From Cryptomeria japonica (Eukaryota > Streptophyta > Pinopsida > Cupressales > Cupressaceae): DNA of 64,000 bases. The stretch is taken from contig NC_081406.1 in the NCBI RefSeq assembly GCF_030272615.1, positions 482,517,900 through 482,581,899 on the forward strand, given 5' to 3'. Made by a program: the position numbers and the translations under genes. The notes beneath the pieces were generated by a model. That model did not search any database and was not told the DNA's origin. It saw nothing but the letters and a program-made list of their open reading frames with translations. Below, one piece after another: positions 1 through 11,661 of this stretch (position 1 is the first letter of the stretch; each line of letters starts with the position of its first letter).

Positions 1-308
1 ATGAGCACTTTTCCTTCTCTTGGCCTCATTTATAGATCTTTGTCCGTGCATAGATGGACGTGCATCCTCTCCATCTTATGCTGGTTGCGGTCTTTTGCAC
101 CTTAAATTGCTTGTCCTTCATACATCCGATCTCCGATTATCAGTCCGTTTGATCCTATCATTTTTATCGATCAATTGGCCTCTTTTCTGGCTGTTTTCGG
201 CCAATTCCTCGAGGGGGCATGCATATGTCATTATTATTGTCTGGGGCATTTTTATTACTCTTCTTTGAAACAATGCTTAAAATCGCATTGTCTCAAAGAG
301 GGGCAAAA
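1..308 (+). mobile_element. 3' end of internal region of a Tat-like gypsy element (Tat0)
   Basis: Non-coding tail of an element that enters from the left. It ends in a purine-rich tract at about 293-308 that abuts TGTAGACACC at 309, the layout of a polypurine tract beside a 3' LTR. I see no pol domain here; the short open frames do not resemble proteins. The assignment to Tat is inferred from the LTR start shared with the element at 5793. Confidence 0.55.
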
Positions 309-1979
309 TGTAGACACCTAAAAATGGTCAACGCTTGCGGGATCATACTTTAACATTTGCGCATTGGCTCATTTTAGGTTTTTGTATCGCATTAACATTT
401 CTCCTGTGATTTGTACTTGGTTTTTATAATTTGCGAGCATCGAGTTATTCTTCTACATTCTTCATTTATCTTGCTCTCGAATTTGGTCTTGTCGACAACA
501 ATCTCCAATCATGATTTTGATCAATTTTATCCTATTGCATCAATGTGCGTGCTTATTTGTCATCATTTTGGACATCGTCAATCCTAATTAGGGTTTTGTC
601 CTATCAATCTTGCGATCGATTTGTCATCGATCATTGTTCTCTTATCAATCTTGTTGATTTATCATCAATCCTTCAATCTTGTCCTCTTAATGATTGATTT
701 GTCATCGGTCGTTGTCATGTTCGATCTTGTCCTTTTGCGATCGGTTTGTCATTGATCGTGGTCATTTTCAATATTGTCATTTTGCAATCTATTTTGTCAT
801 CGATTCTTGTCCTCTTGTCAATCTTGTCATTTTGCGATCGATTTGTCATCGATCGTTGTTTGTCTCAATCATGTCAATTTGGATCAATTAGTCATTGTTC
901 CTCATCAATTGGCACATTTTCTCAATCAAATCATTTATCACATTGATCATTTATCAATCCAAAATCAAATTGAATCGAGTCAATTATCTTTCAAGACCTA
1001 ATTCATCCTCTAGGGTTTCATGATTTAATCATTTAACCTTGTGTGTGTCATTTCTTCCTCTAGGTTAAATAATTTATTTATTTATCCTAAGTCTTCTCAT
1101 TGCAATTAAATGTTTCATTTAATTGGCTAACTAATTACTCCTCTTTTTGTGAATTAATTAATAAATGAAAAATTATTAATTGATTTCCTAATCTTTCATC
1201 AATTTTCCCTCTTTGTGAATTATTAATAAATGAGAAATTATTAATTAATTCACTAAATTCCTAATTTCATCATTTCTAATTCTTAATTTCCTAATTTCCT
1301 ATTTTCTCAATTTCCTAATTCCTAATTTCCACCTATTTTCTAATTTCCTAATTTTAATTTCCACCTAATTAACTTGTCTCTAGTTCTCCCTATTTTTGTG
1401 CTTCATGCGTCATACTCTTGACATAGCAAGATGTCATAAGGTCCTAGTTCTCTAAGCTTTGCATTGGCAATATGTCATAATTCATGACATAGAAGGTGTC
1501 ATAACCTTCTTCTTTCCACTCAATTGTGCCATTTTTGAAATTAATTGCTTCCAATATCCATTTCATGCTAATTTGTCTTTTCTCCAATTTTTCTATAAAT
1601 TGGATGATCTTCATCAATCAAAAGGCTAATTGGTAATCACTTTTGCAATAACATAATCATAGAATTAGATAATGAGAAATAATCACTTCTTCTAGTATTC
1701 TTGTGCCAATATCAATCTTGCTTTCACATTAGGTTTGTGCACTTGAAGGTGAGATCCACAACAAAAGGCTATTTGGAGAAGAAAGAAGGACAATGGAGCC
1801 ACATGAAGAAGCATTCAAATTTACATTTGGTTTGCATATGTCTTTAATTTTGAATGTCTTGATTTCATGTCTCTATTGAGTGTGCTTAGGATAGATTCAT
1901 TGCATTCTAGCTTTTTGTGATTAGGGTAAATTAACTATTACGTTTATCTTGTCTTGTGATGATTTCCTATTTCCTAACA
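309..1979 (+). repeat. 3' LTR of Tat-like element (Tat0)
   Basis: Starts TGTAGACACCTAAAAATGG directly after a polypurine tract and probably ends CCTAACA at 1979. The same 19-base start recurs at 5793. The LTR is AT-rich, contains a minisatellite (607-880) and a stretch built of TTCCTAATTTCC-like units (about 1140-1380). The right edge is inferred from the TAACA ending and from a coding frame that becomes open at 1981. The target duplication cannot be tested because the left LTR is outside the window. Confidence 0.5.
607..880 (+). repeat. Minisatellite inside the Tat0 LTR
   Basis: Five to six degenerate units of about 43-50 bp begin near 607, 650, 692, 736, 781 and 831. Each carries a version of GCGATCGATTTGTCATCGAT followed by a TCTTGTC-rich spacer. 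The open frames across it are a by-product of the repeat and are not genes. Confidence 0.7.
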
Positions 1980-2022
1980 TACAGAGGGGATTACTTTCAA
2001 TAAGGATAATGCTGCACTCGTC

Positions 2023-3132
2023 ATGTGGTCTCTCAAGAGAAATGAGAGTAAGAAAAGCAAAGACACCCCAGGGTCAAGTTACCTTGGTGGGATGATGGTG
2101 AAGAGAGTGCAAAGTACAGGGGTAGTGGAAGCTGCTAGCACTGTGTTAGAGACTGCAAAATTTAGTGTTGTAGTAGTAGAAAAGGAAGCCAAAGAGAAAG
2201 AGGCCCTCCAAGTCAAGTTGGAAACAGTTTTGAAGGCCTATAACAATGCTAAGGAGGAGGTAAGAGGTAAAGATAACATCATTGCTAGGCTGCAGAGCCA
2301 GTTGACTGGACAATACCATCAAGGTGAGTCTTCAACACTGATGATCTCCTCTTCTCTTGCAAGACCTCCACCTACTAGCCCTATCATTGAGTTTCCACCA
2401 TCTCCAACACCCTCCAGCTCTCAAATGGTTGAAATTACTCCTCAAGAATTAGAAAACTTAAAACAGGCTCAGGCCTTATATGCAAAGAAGTATGAGGAGA
2501 GAGTAAGGGCTACAATTTCCAGTTTTGCAGATACAATGAATGCCTCATTGCTCTACAACAATGTAGGTAAAGTTGTGGATATATGGAATGAGCTCAAGGG
2601 AGACAAGGCCATTTTGACACCTATTTTTGACAAATGGAGGCCTAGGGAGCAAGATTTAGAGTTTATGTGTGTATCCTGTGATGAAGCAAGGGCCAATCCC
2701 ATCATTAAATCCACTTCTGACATCACTAAAGTTTTAGTACAATTAGCAGCAGAGGTGGATAATGTTGATAGGAAGGTTAGTTTGTGCAAAAAGGAGTATA
2801 CTGATCAAGTTTTTGAGTTTCTCCCAGAAGTTTTTGTTAGCTCGGATCAATTAAAGGACAGACAAATGTGGCTTAAGGAGATAGAAGCTAAATTGTCAGC
2901 AAGAGTTAAAGGAATTATTGATCTAGATGATGCTTCTTTCTTTGTTTTGACAATACAAGAGATAGAGAAAATTAAGTCACATTATGGTTTTCTCAATTCA
3001 GAAGTCAACAAAATGAGAAATTCTTGGAAAAGGTTGACAAGGACTAAGGATAAAGTGATTAATTTCTCATGGCCGACAGAAGAGGTGTATGATGAGTGGA
3101 CAACTAAATATGTCATCCATGATCCAGAATAG
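2023..3132 (+). CDS. Orphan coiled-coil ORF, 369 aa, of unknown function, in the 3' part of copia element B
   Basis: I do not recognise a known family. Residues about 55-105 form a charged, heptad-like helix rich in Lys/Glu, followed by a Pro/Ser-rich linker (about 107-140) and a long helical C-terminal half with regularly spaced Trp and charged residues. There is no signal peptide or membrane segment. The frame is open upstream of the Met to 1981, right at the edge of the Tat0 LTR, so the N-terminus is probably cut off. A TAG at 3130-3132 ends it, but the same frame continues with 27 acidic codons to a TAA at 3214-3216, which looks like the original C-terminus. It lies upstream of the copia-type tail and LTR at 4100-5136 in the same orientation, so it may be an extra ORF after pol, a position where SIRE-type copia elements keep an env-like ORF. 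A captured host fragment is the alternative. Confidence 0.45.
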   Translation: MWSLKRNESKKSKDTPGSSYLGGMMVKRVQSTGVVEAASTVLETAKFSVVVVEKEAKEKEALQVKLETVLKAYNNAKEEVRGKDNIIARLQSQLTGQYHQGESSTLMISSSLARPPPTSPIIEFPPSPTPSSSQMVEITPQELENLKQAQALYAKKYEERVRATISSFADTMNASLLYNNVGKVVDIWNELKGDKAILTPIFDKWRPREQDLEFMCVSCDEARANPIIKSTSDITKVLVQLAAEVDNVDRKVSLCKKEYTDQVFEFLPEVFVSSDQLKDRQMWLKEIEAKLSARVKGIIDLDDASFFVLTIQEIEKIKSHYGFLNSEVNKMRNSWKRLTRTKDKVINFSWPTEEVYDEWTTKYVIHDPE

Positions 3133-3216
3133 TTGGAGAGCACCCCTGAAAAGGTAGAAGAGGTTGTAACCGAACAGCCTGTTGAAGAAACTGCAGAGGC
3201 CGAAAAGAGCTTATAA

Positions 3217-4333
3217 CTATTTTTGCGAAAAGCTTGTAACCTCTTTATTTTGAAAGAAATGATTGTAACAAACTCTCCTTGAGAAGTCTGAAGCTTTGTG
3301 CATCTGTGTTGTTATAAATGGATACCAAGACTAGAGGAAAAGCGATCGCAAAAGAATTGTAAGAAAACACTGTAGAAATTTATCGGAGCTTCTCTAAGTC
3401 TAATGGAGAATATTCAAAAACTTCTTGTAATATTTCTTGAACTTAATATCAATATACAGACCATCGGTTTTGAGTGAAGTTTTGTGTTGTCTTCAAGTGT
3501 GTTTACAATTTGTTTACTATTTTCATTCTAAATAATCTAGGGTTGTTCTGTTTGAATGGAATTGCAAAGCAATTTTAGTAGAAGTGTTCGTTAGCTTTTC
3601 TCTTTAGGAGGGAAATTAAAGATGTGGGGGTCACTCATACCGGTAAACTCTTTGGAAGGAACTTTGAATTTTGATGATCATAGCTTAATTTGGAATAGAT
3701 AAGTTCTTGTAGGTGTTAGGCATATACAAGGATTAATAGAAACCAAGCTAATGGGATGCATAAAGATATTTTGTTTGAGGGGCATTATCTGAGTTTAGAT
3801 GACTCTGTGACCTTGGATAAGGCACTGGTATTGATTGAAGTTGTTTATTGCATGTTTTGTTGATCAAAATGCTGAATTTAAGTATAATTTCCATTCTTTG
3901 TTTTCAGTTAATTTCAAGGTGAATAGATCCACTGGTTTTCTGGACTGGTTTGCTGTGGGTTTATGTTTGAAAGTGTAAATTCAATTCACAAAGGTATACC
4001 CACTTGGGCTCTAAGTAAGTCCAAAGTGTAGAAGGTTCAATAAAACCTTGTCATATGTTGTCTTGAGAATTTCCTTATCTTTGATGTCTCTTCTGCACCG
4101 AGTTTAATCATATTATTTTAAGGATGTTAAAGACAATCAGATTTTGAAGACAACATTGACAACCTTTGTCATTGATGCCAAAGCGGGCGTAGTAGGATGA
4201 GAAAGTTCAAAGATAGGAATCATATGCTCAGGGGGAGCCCTTCATATTTTTGTTAAATTTTTTTTGGACTACACATTTTGGACACTTTTTGAAATTTCTC
4301 ATGAGTGTTGCCATCAATGCCAAAGGGGGAGAT
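3217..4333 (+). mobile_element. Non-coding 3' tail of copia element B with polypurine tract
   Basis: No protein-coding signal seen. 3217-4100 resembles an untranslated region. From about 4100 the text parallels the tail of the complete copia at 37360-37707: repeated GATGCCAAAG phrases and a final ATGCCAAAGGGGGAGAT (about 4317-4333), the polypurine tract directly before the LTR at 4334. Confidence 0.6.
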
Positions 4334-5136
4334 TGTTGGCATATGGACACTCCAATGAGACATTGTGTGTGATTAAAGGTTTTGTCATTGATGGCAACCT
4401 TGCAATCCTGTGGCACCGGCAAGACTTCATATCAACAAAGCATTACACAAGCAAGATAGTGACTGACATCAACAAGATCACTCTACACCAGCACTGGCAC
4501 GGGCACAGAAGAAAAGATGTATACTAGCATAGAGGCCGACATGATTTTTGATATGTAATATTTTGATTATTATTGTAAGCCGACTTGGAAAATTGTAAAA
4601 TGACTCTTGTATATAAAGGAGATCATTGTAGACATTTAAAAAAGGTAGCGAGCATAAAGAAAATTATTAGGCAGACCTAATGTGCAAATTATAGGTCAAG
4701 GGTATATGTAAAGAACAAAGTTAGAACTGGTATTGAATCTGGCATTGGAGATGCTATTGTAAAGTAGTATAGATCATTGGATTAGTATAATCCTTAGTGT
4801 AAGTCAGTATGACTTCTCATTGGGCAGTGAGCTCTAAGCACTTGGCCTTCCTGCATGTGTAGGCCCCTATTGTAAGTAATATTCTCTTATTGGCCAGTAA
4901 GTGAATATTGTGGGTCACAAATCCCATCGAGGTTTTTCCCACATTGGGTTTCCTCATTAAACATCTTGTGTTATGGTGTTCTTTTCATGTGGATGTTTCT
5001 AATTCTGTTTATTGCATTAATTCTTACATACTGGTATACTGCTATTTTATGTTCTGCATGTTTTAACTTAATAAATACTACTCACCGGTTAGATACCGAT
5101 TCACCACCCCTCTCAGTATCTGTGGGAATCCTAACA
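4334..5136 (+). repeat. Copia 3' LTR (element B)
   Basis: Begins TGTTGGCATATGG right after a polypurine tract and ends ATCCTAACA, about 803 bp. It contains the block shared by the other copia LTRs here: a GCAGTGAGCTCTAAGC-like segment, the hairpin CCTGCATGTGTAGG (4850-4863) and the GTTTTTCCC/GGGTTTCC region. At 5137 the text switches, without spacer, to a copia reverse transcriptase reading, so B inserted into another copia. Confidence 0.75.
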
Positions 5137-5792
5137 TATGATATACTAATTGTTGAAGTATTTGTTGATGACATTATTTTTGGAGGAAGATAAATTATGC
5201 ATATAATTTTCTAAGAATATGGAGAAAGAATTTGAGATGTCTATGATTTGTGAGATGAAATTTTTCTTAGGTTTGCAGATTACTCAAAATGACAAAGGTA
5301 TTTTTATCTATCAATTCAAATATGCTAAGGAATTGTTGAAGAAATTTGGTATGGGATTTTGTAAACCGGTAAGTACACCTATGGTTACAAGTGAGAAATT
5401 GACAAGGAAATATGTTTTTGCACCAATAAATCCTACAAGATACAAATCTATGATTGGAGGTTTACTTTATTTGATTCAGAATAGGCTTGACATTATGAAT
5501 GTTGTTTGTATTGTTTCAAGATTTCAGAGTGATCCTAGAGAAAATCATGAGATGGTAGTGAAAAGGATTTTTAGATACTTGCAAGGTACATAAGAATATG
5601 GCTTATGGTACCCTAAGGATGATAACTTTACTTTATGTGCATATACAGATGCTGATTGGGCTGGAGATGTTGATGACCGAAAAAGTACTTCTGGTGGAGC
5701 TTTCTTTCTTGGAAAGAAGTTGGTTTATGGATCAACAAGAAATAGTCAAGCACTTCTTTATCTACTACTGAAGCTGAGAATGTTGCTGCTGC
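5137..5792 (+). pseudogene. Copia pol fragment: end of reverse transcriptase and start of RNase H (element A)
   Basis: Starts inside RT just before the catalytic box, here FVDD (5161-5172) in place of the usual YVDD. Downstream are the copia signatures GLQITQ, KPVSTPM, RYLQGT and the RNase H box YTDADWAGD (about 5641-5667). Broken by TAA at 5191-5193, TAA at 5591-5593 and a one-base shift near 5750, after which the STTEAE motif is in another frame. Its left part is cut by the LTR ending at 5136 and its right part by the LTR starting at 5793. Dead remnant of the oldest copia in this part of the window. Confidence 0.85.
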
Positions 5793-6930
5793 TGTAGACA
5801 CCTAAAAATGGCTCATTAATTCTACACTAATTATTCATCTATTTAATTAAGTAATTCTTTAATTATTTGATTAAATTAACTATTACTTCTGATCATCGCC
5901 CTTCAACACTTCTAATTATTCTATTTCTATTCTCAAATCTTTTTAATTAGTTAACCATAGCTCAATTATTAATTACATATCAATTATTTAATTAATTATG
6001 ATCTTTTCCTTAGTTAAATAATCTTTATTATTTAATTAATTCTATTTCCTATGTTTAAATAATTTCATTTAAATTATTTAAATTAATTCTTATTCCTCAA
6101 GTTCCCCAAATTATAATTCCAATTAATTCCATCCAATTTCATTTCTCTCAAATTCTCATATTTCCCCAAATTCAAATTTCATATTAATTTCATCTAATTT
6201 CATATCACCAAATTCATATTTCACCACATTTGAATTTCAGTTAATTTCATGTGCATTTCAGCATTCAAATGACCAAATTCAAATCCAAATAAAGAATGAA
6301 AATCAAACTCAATTTCAAATTCTTGCAACACATACTAAAATCAGAACTCATTGATCAAATCAACTGTCTAATCAATTAACTCAGTTAACTCATCAATCAT
6401 CCTTTTTAACTATCAATCACCTTTTTCTAACTAATCCATCTATTCAGTATTCTAATTAGTCAATCGAGTCAACTAGCTAGTCTATTTAGTCTATTGGTCA
6501 ATCAATTGAGTTCACTGATAAATCTAAATCAGTTATCTGTCAATCAACACTTGAGTTCTATTTCTCACCCCCTTTGTGTTGAAAATCTATAAATTCAACC
6601 TCTCTTCTCAATTCAGTCTAGAATCATAGAATTAAAGTCTTCAAAACATTTGTATGCAAGAAATTGGTGAAATACCTGAGAGCCAACAACCACTCAAATT
6701 GGAGAAGAACAATGGAAGCAAAGATGCAGAATGGGGGAGTTTCTATTTGAATGCATTTATCATTTCTTGTATTGATTTTCATTGATTATGTTTGATGTTT
6801 GTTAATTAGTTGAGAATTGGTGATTTGTTTTTATTTGCTAATTATCTTAATACATTCATGATATTCAGTAATAGAAACAATGGTGAACCTGACATGAACT
6901 TACTCTAACCTTGATTTTTATGTTTTAACA
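5793..6930 (+). repeat. Probable 5' LTR of Tat1
   Basis: Starts TGTAGACACCTAAAAATGG, as does the LTR at 309, and probably ends TTTTAACA at 6930. Very AT-rich with many AATT-rich short repeats. Near the right end it shares an AATTGGAGAAGAA-like phrase with the LTR at 309. I could not find a convincing primer-binding site right after 6930, so the right edge is uncertain. It interrupts the copia RNase H at 5792. Confidence 0.5.
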
Positions 6931-9070
6931 AATCTTGCAGATCCGTACGTGCACATGAAACTAGATATTGCAATTGCATACGTAGAAATTTGGAATTTCC
7001 AATAACGTATCACAATTTCTATGGCATCATATCGCAATTGATTAGACATCATATTGTAATTTCTTAAATAGATCACAATTGCTCTAAAGGATTGCGTATT
7101 CAGAAAAAATTGTGTCGTTTTTGAATGATTTTGTCTTGTGCATCTAACCCTAAAATTTTGTTGAATTTTGGAAAAGTTGATTTCTACATATAAAATGTAT
7201 CTAATCCAATGGCAGGAAAGGTGACATTTTGAATTTCAGGTGCAAGAAAGGAAAAGCAGAATAGGAGACAACAAAAGGCTTATCAAAGAGTTCTAAAGGC
7301 TGAAAGGGAGCTCTGAGAGATCAAAGAAAAAGAGGAGATCACTCAGTATCACAGAACCATCCATTGATTTTTAACAAAATACAAATTCTTTGACAAAATA
7401 GATGTGTTGGCTCGTGTAGTGTGGAACAATATTATTGCAGAATAAATCTTCTATCTTCTATCTTTTTCTTCTGTTTTGCGGTTAAAAGTTCAAAAAATCC
7501 AAAAAAAAAGGAAGTTGTAATTGCTATTACATCATATCGCAATTGATCAATCATCATGTCGCAATTTCTTACATAGTAATTCACAATTGATGGTTTATCA
7601 TGTCACATTTGATATGATATCAGTTCACATTTGTTTAGTAGTTTAGTCGCATTTGATAGATTTAGTTTTTTATTTTCTGTTCTGTTGCAGTTCTGGTTTT
7701 ACTAGGATATCCTTTTGTCTGTGAAAATACAAAACTTTGTAACCTAAAAATTAGGCTGGATAGCCCACCGTGTGTTGACTAACATTATTATTTTTCTACT
7801 GGGGTAGCCTAGAAACACTTCCTCTTGGTGCTTTAATAAAGAACAAAACAAATTTCATCATTGCTATGCTGGTTAAAATGAACACCATGTCTGTGTGGAG
7901 CAACATCTCCACTTAGAATAGAAAATCATTGCAATGAAGGGATAAAAAGAACTTTGTTTTTTGTCTTTGAGGAGATAGGTATTATGCTCTCCCCTTCAAT
8001 GGGTGATCAAAAAACTAGATTCTCTTCCTTCATGCTTTCCTTTATTTTTTGCAGTTAAATCCTTTAGAAGGCCTTGCCTCTTGAGTTGCCCTTAGGGCAC
8101 CATTAAGGCTAGTGAGACGAGAACAACCTAAGTGGACAATGACTAAAGACAATTAATCCAAGCCACTATAATAAAATTCATATGTGATGAAAATCATGTG
8201 CGATGAGTGTTACATGTTGTAACAATGGTGTTATGCATCAGTTAGTGCCTATACGGTATGTTAAAATCTGTAGAGCGTAACCTCTACAGACTAGGAGACC
8301 TCCCTCAACAGAGTGTAAAACGTTGCTAATTGTGACAACTCGAACGAAACCCTATCTAAACACCAGAGAAATTAGAAGCCAAGCTGAGTTAGTAACCAAA
8401 CACTTGTTTTATCACAGTGTAAGGGTGGGGAAAAATCTTCCCCCAAGATACTCACCATAAATCTCCTAGGAGAACAAGTCAATTGAGGAGAAATCTTCTT
8501 TGGTCTAATTTCTAGAAAAAGGCAAAAAAATGGGTGCACCTTAGGGTGTGACATGGCTATTTGAGCTAACGGAGCATCAAGATGTGGGCTGTGATAATAA
8601 TTGTGACCTTTTGACATTAGGAGAGTGTCCAATATTGAATTTCCCAAATACAACGAAAACAAAATGGGGTCTTGAAAAAAGATTCCAACATTCATGGAAA
8701 TCTGAAAAACTTTCCTAAAACAATTTCTATATTCATGGTTTTATTATTTTTGATGTGATTGATGTGTCCTTTCTATACTTCAATAAATTAAAAACATTGG
8801 AAGATACAAATCAAAACAAATTCAAAACTTTTAGTCTCCAAAAAGATCCAAATTTCAAACAAAAACAAGTTTAAGCAACGTCAAAACCAAACCTTTTTGC
8901 ACAAATTCAAAGATGATGAACATATTACTTTCAAGTGATCATAGGTCCTAGATATTCAATTCATGTAGAAGTTCCATTAGAATCATCATGTAAAGTCTTC
9001 ATGCAAGTCATTTCACCAAATTGTCTTAAATTTAGTGTTGCATTAGATTATTGGAATCATACTTAAGTCC
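6931..9070 (+). mobile_element. Tat1 untranslated leader with duplicated CAATT-rich block
   Basis: No coding domain recognised over 2.1 kb. Two blocks (about 7010-7080 and 7525-7600) share CATCATATCGCAATTGAT and further TCGCAATTT/CACAATTG words, an ancient direct duplication. The open frame on the minus strand at 8372-8695 matches no protein pattern I know and is left out. Confidence 0.5.
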
Positions 9071-9600
9071 ATGGGTATTAGAGGAGATGGAGATTTCCCA
9101 TTTGAACAACCAAATATTGAGCCAAACAATAACCAATTGTCAATAATTGATGGCTTAGATAACCTCACTTGGGAAGTAAGAGTCAATTGTGCCCAATATG
9201 ATATAGTTGAGGCTGTCATAGATGATGAAATCCAAAATTATGTTAATCTCAATGAAAAACTATAAAAAACGATACAAAGAGTAGCTCAGAAAGAAGCCAT
9301 TTGACAATTGGTAGAGAAAACCATAGCAACATTCCTCAAACCATGTTAGAAGAAACAATCATTTTAGGTATCATTCATTGATTTCTAGAGTCTGCATTAT
9401 CTGCATAGTAGTCTTCAATGCATGGATCTAAAAGGAAATGATCAATTCCCATTTGAACAACCCAATCTTGGGGCAAACAATGTTCAATTAGAAATAATTG
9501 ATGGCTTAAATATCCTTGCTGAATAATTGATAATTGATCAAAACCAATACGACATAGTCCAGGCTGTCATAGATGAATAAGTTTGAAAATTAGTACAGAT
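9071..9600 (+). repeat. Tandem duplication of the gag N-terminal module
   Basis: Two copies about 350 bp apart both read FPFEQPN, then IIDGL, then YDIV-AVIDD/E. The first is open for 64 codons; the second has several stops. Nucleotide phrases such as TTCCCATTTGAACAACC occur in both. Confidence 0.65.
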
Positions 9601-11400
9601 AGACATAGACCTTGAAAACCAAATTAAAGAAGAGGCAGAGTTTGAAGCTTTCCAACAATATGCTGAAAATCTTGTGTTCAAATTTCAAAATCCTAGATAG
9701 CGAGTCATCATTCATAGATCACATTGTCTACATTTTAGGAATTCATAGAAGCATATTTAGTTTCATTTAACAAAGCCTTGCATACACATCTTAGAGATTC
9801 AAAATCACTTTGAAACAATATTCATGCCATTAACGCATGCTCAAAAGGAAAAAAATCAAACGGATCCTAACAACGACCCTCTGGTCAACCCAACATGGAA
9901 TATGGATCTATCAACACAACAACAAACATAGGGTTACACACCCATAACAATGTCAACAAACCTAAACAAGGTGCCTTCCCTTGATGAAATATGACATAAT
10001 TTGACAAAGGAAGAGCTCAAAGCAGCCCAACAAGATCCTACAACATTAATGATTCTCAACACTCTCATTAATAGTGACAAAGATATATATCTCGCTCTCT
10101 TAGTGAAAAATGGGGCCAAGTTACCACCAGGGGTAGATATTTAAACAATATTGCCACAATGTGTGACATTAAACTAGAACATACCTCAAATACCTGTTAC
10201 AACACAAACACAAGTGACAATTGCTACAATAACGCAAGGTACATCTCAAAATGCAAATATGGCTGCAACCTCAATATAGTTGACAGTGGCACCATCAAGT
10301 GCCAATATTACAACATGGACAATGCCAAATATGATGCTGCAAGCTTCAATATCTCACACCACTATGTTGGAAAATATAACTCAACCAACAGTTTTAGTTA
10401 GTTCCACCTATTAAAGTCAGAATGTGAATCAAGGGATAACAAGATTAGCTTGGCCCAATACCACTCCGCAATTTGCATTACCACTCCACAATTTGCATAC
10501 TTCATACCACCTACATGGACTTATGGCACACAGATACCTAGTATATATACATTTCAACAAGCTCAAAGGTATTCAAATACTATGCCTTTTGTGGGAAACA
10601 TTCAACAAATCAATACACCAATAACCCAAACAGAACTTCTGACTCAACAAATGGAGAACCTTCAAAATTAAATGGCCAGTATACAAGTGGGGAATGATAA
10701 AAAGAGCTATACCATGGAAGATCTCTAGTTGTATCCTTTTGACAAAAAATTATACATGCCACCTTTTCCCCCACACTTCAAAACCCCAAAATTTGAAAAA
10801 TATAGAGGGAAGGGAGATCCTCGATATCATATAAGAGAATTATTCATGACATGAATTGAAGTAGCTCACAATGATACATACTTGATGAGATTATTTTCAA
10901 AGAGCCTGGGAGGGACAACACTAGAATTTTTTTCACCTTCCGACAAAAAATACTTCATGGGGAGAATTAACTAAATTATTTATATCCAACTTTGCCTTCA
11001 ACATAGATAATGCAATCACATTAATGGATTTGTGTGCAACAAAACAAAAAGAAGGTGAGACTTTCTCTACATTCTTACAATGATGGACAAGCCTATATCG
11101 TAGATGTCTCAGTCACATCCCTAAAGCAGAGCAAGTAAACATCTTTAATGAAAATCTTGTGGCTCTGATTAAATATCCATTACAAATGCAATGCCTAAAT
11201 AATTTCAAAGACATAAGAAAAAAATGCATCAAATGTGAGAAAGGCCTATTAGAACAAGGGATATTGAAACACCTAGCACAAGTAATGAAATACCAAAATT
11301 TTGGTCTAGAAACAAAAATGTCACAAATGACAGAGTTGTTGATGCATGTATTGTGAACAGAGCTCAACCAACAATATCTTTACAAGGACCAACAGATAAG
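9071..11400 (+). pseudogene. Tat1 gag region, heavily broken
   Basis: The N-terminal module contains FPFEQPN and YDIVEAVIDDEI and occurs twice (about 9071-9262 and 9421-9600). From about 10730 the reading matches a retrotransposon Gag core: a PPFPPHFKTPKFEKYRGKGDP-like entry, then helical segments with CATKQKEGE, and after a frame change the segment at 11159-11356 with KKCIKCEKGLLEQGI. At least ten stops and several frameshifts break it. Gag forms the virus-like particle in which reverse transcription takes place; this copy cannot encode it. No CCHC knuckle is visible. Confidence 0.6.
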
Positions 11401-11661
11401 AACCAGTCTTAGACAAACAACACTAATGCACTATAGTCAAATAATCCAAGGCCTCCAACGATAGGAGCACCTAGAAGGAACTTCACACCCCTCAGAGAAC
11501 CTATTGAATCAACACTAAAGAAGTTAATACAGAGTAATTCTATAACCTTACCGAAAGCTAGGCCATATGAACTAGGTCCATTTAAACGTTCTTGGTGGAA
11601 TAACAATGACTTCTACAAATATCGTCATAATAAGGGTTATAAGACAACAACCTGCTACAAA

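Noticed and set aside
20-268. 82-codon open frame at the window start
   Set aside because: No domain; lies in the non-coding tail before a polypurine tract and LTR.
607-880. CRISPR-like array
   Set aside because: Units are degenerate and contiguous without distinct spacers, and the DNA is plant retrotransposon sequence.
694-1001. Overlapping short open frames
   Set aside because: Produced by the minisatellite, all in repeated Ile/Leu/Ser-rich text.
2023-3132. Envelope-like protein
   Set aside because: Position fits, but no signal peptide or transmembrane segment is visible; kept as unknown.
8372-8695. 107-codon minus-strand frame
   Set aside because: No recognisable motif, opposite to the element's genes, in the untranslated leader.
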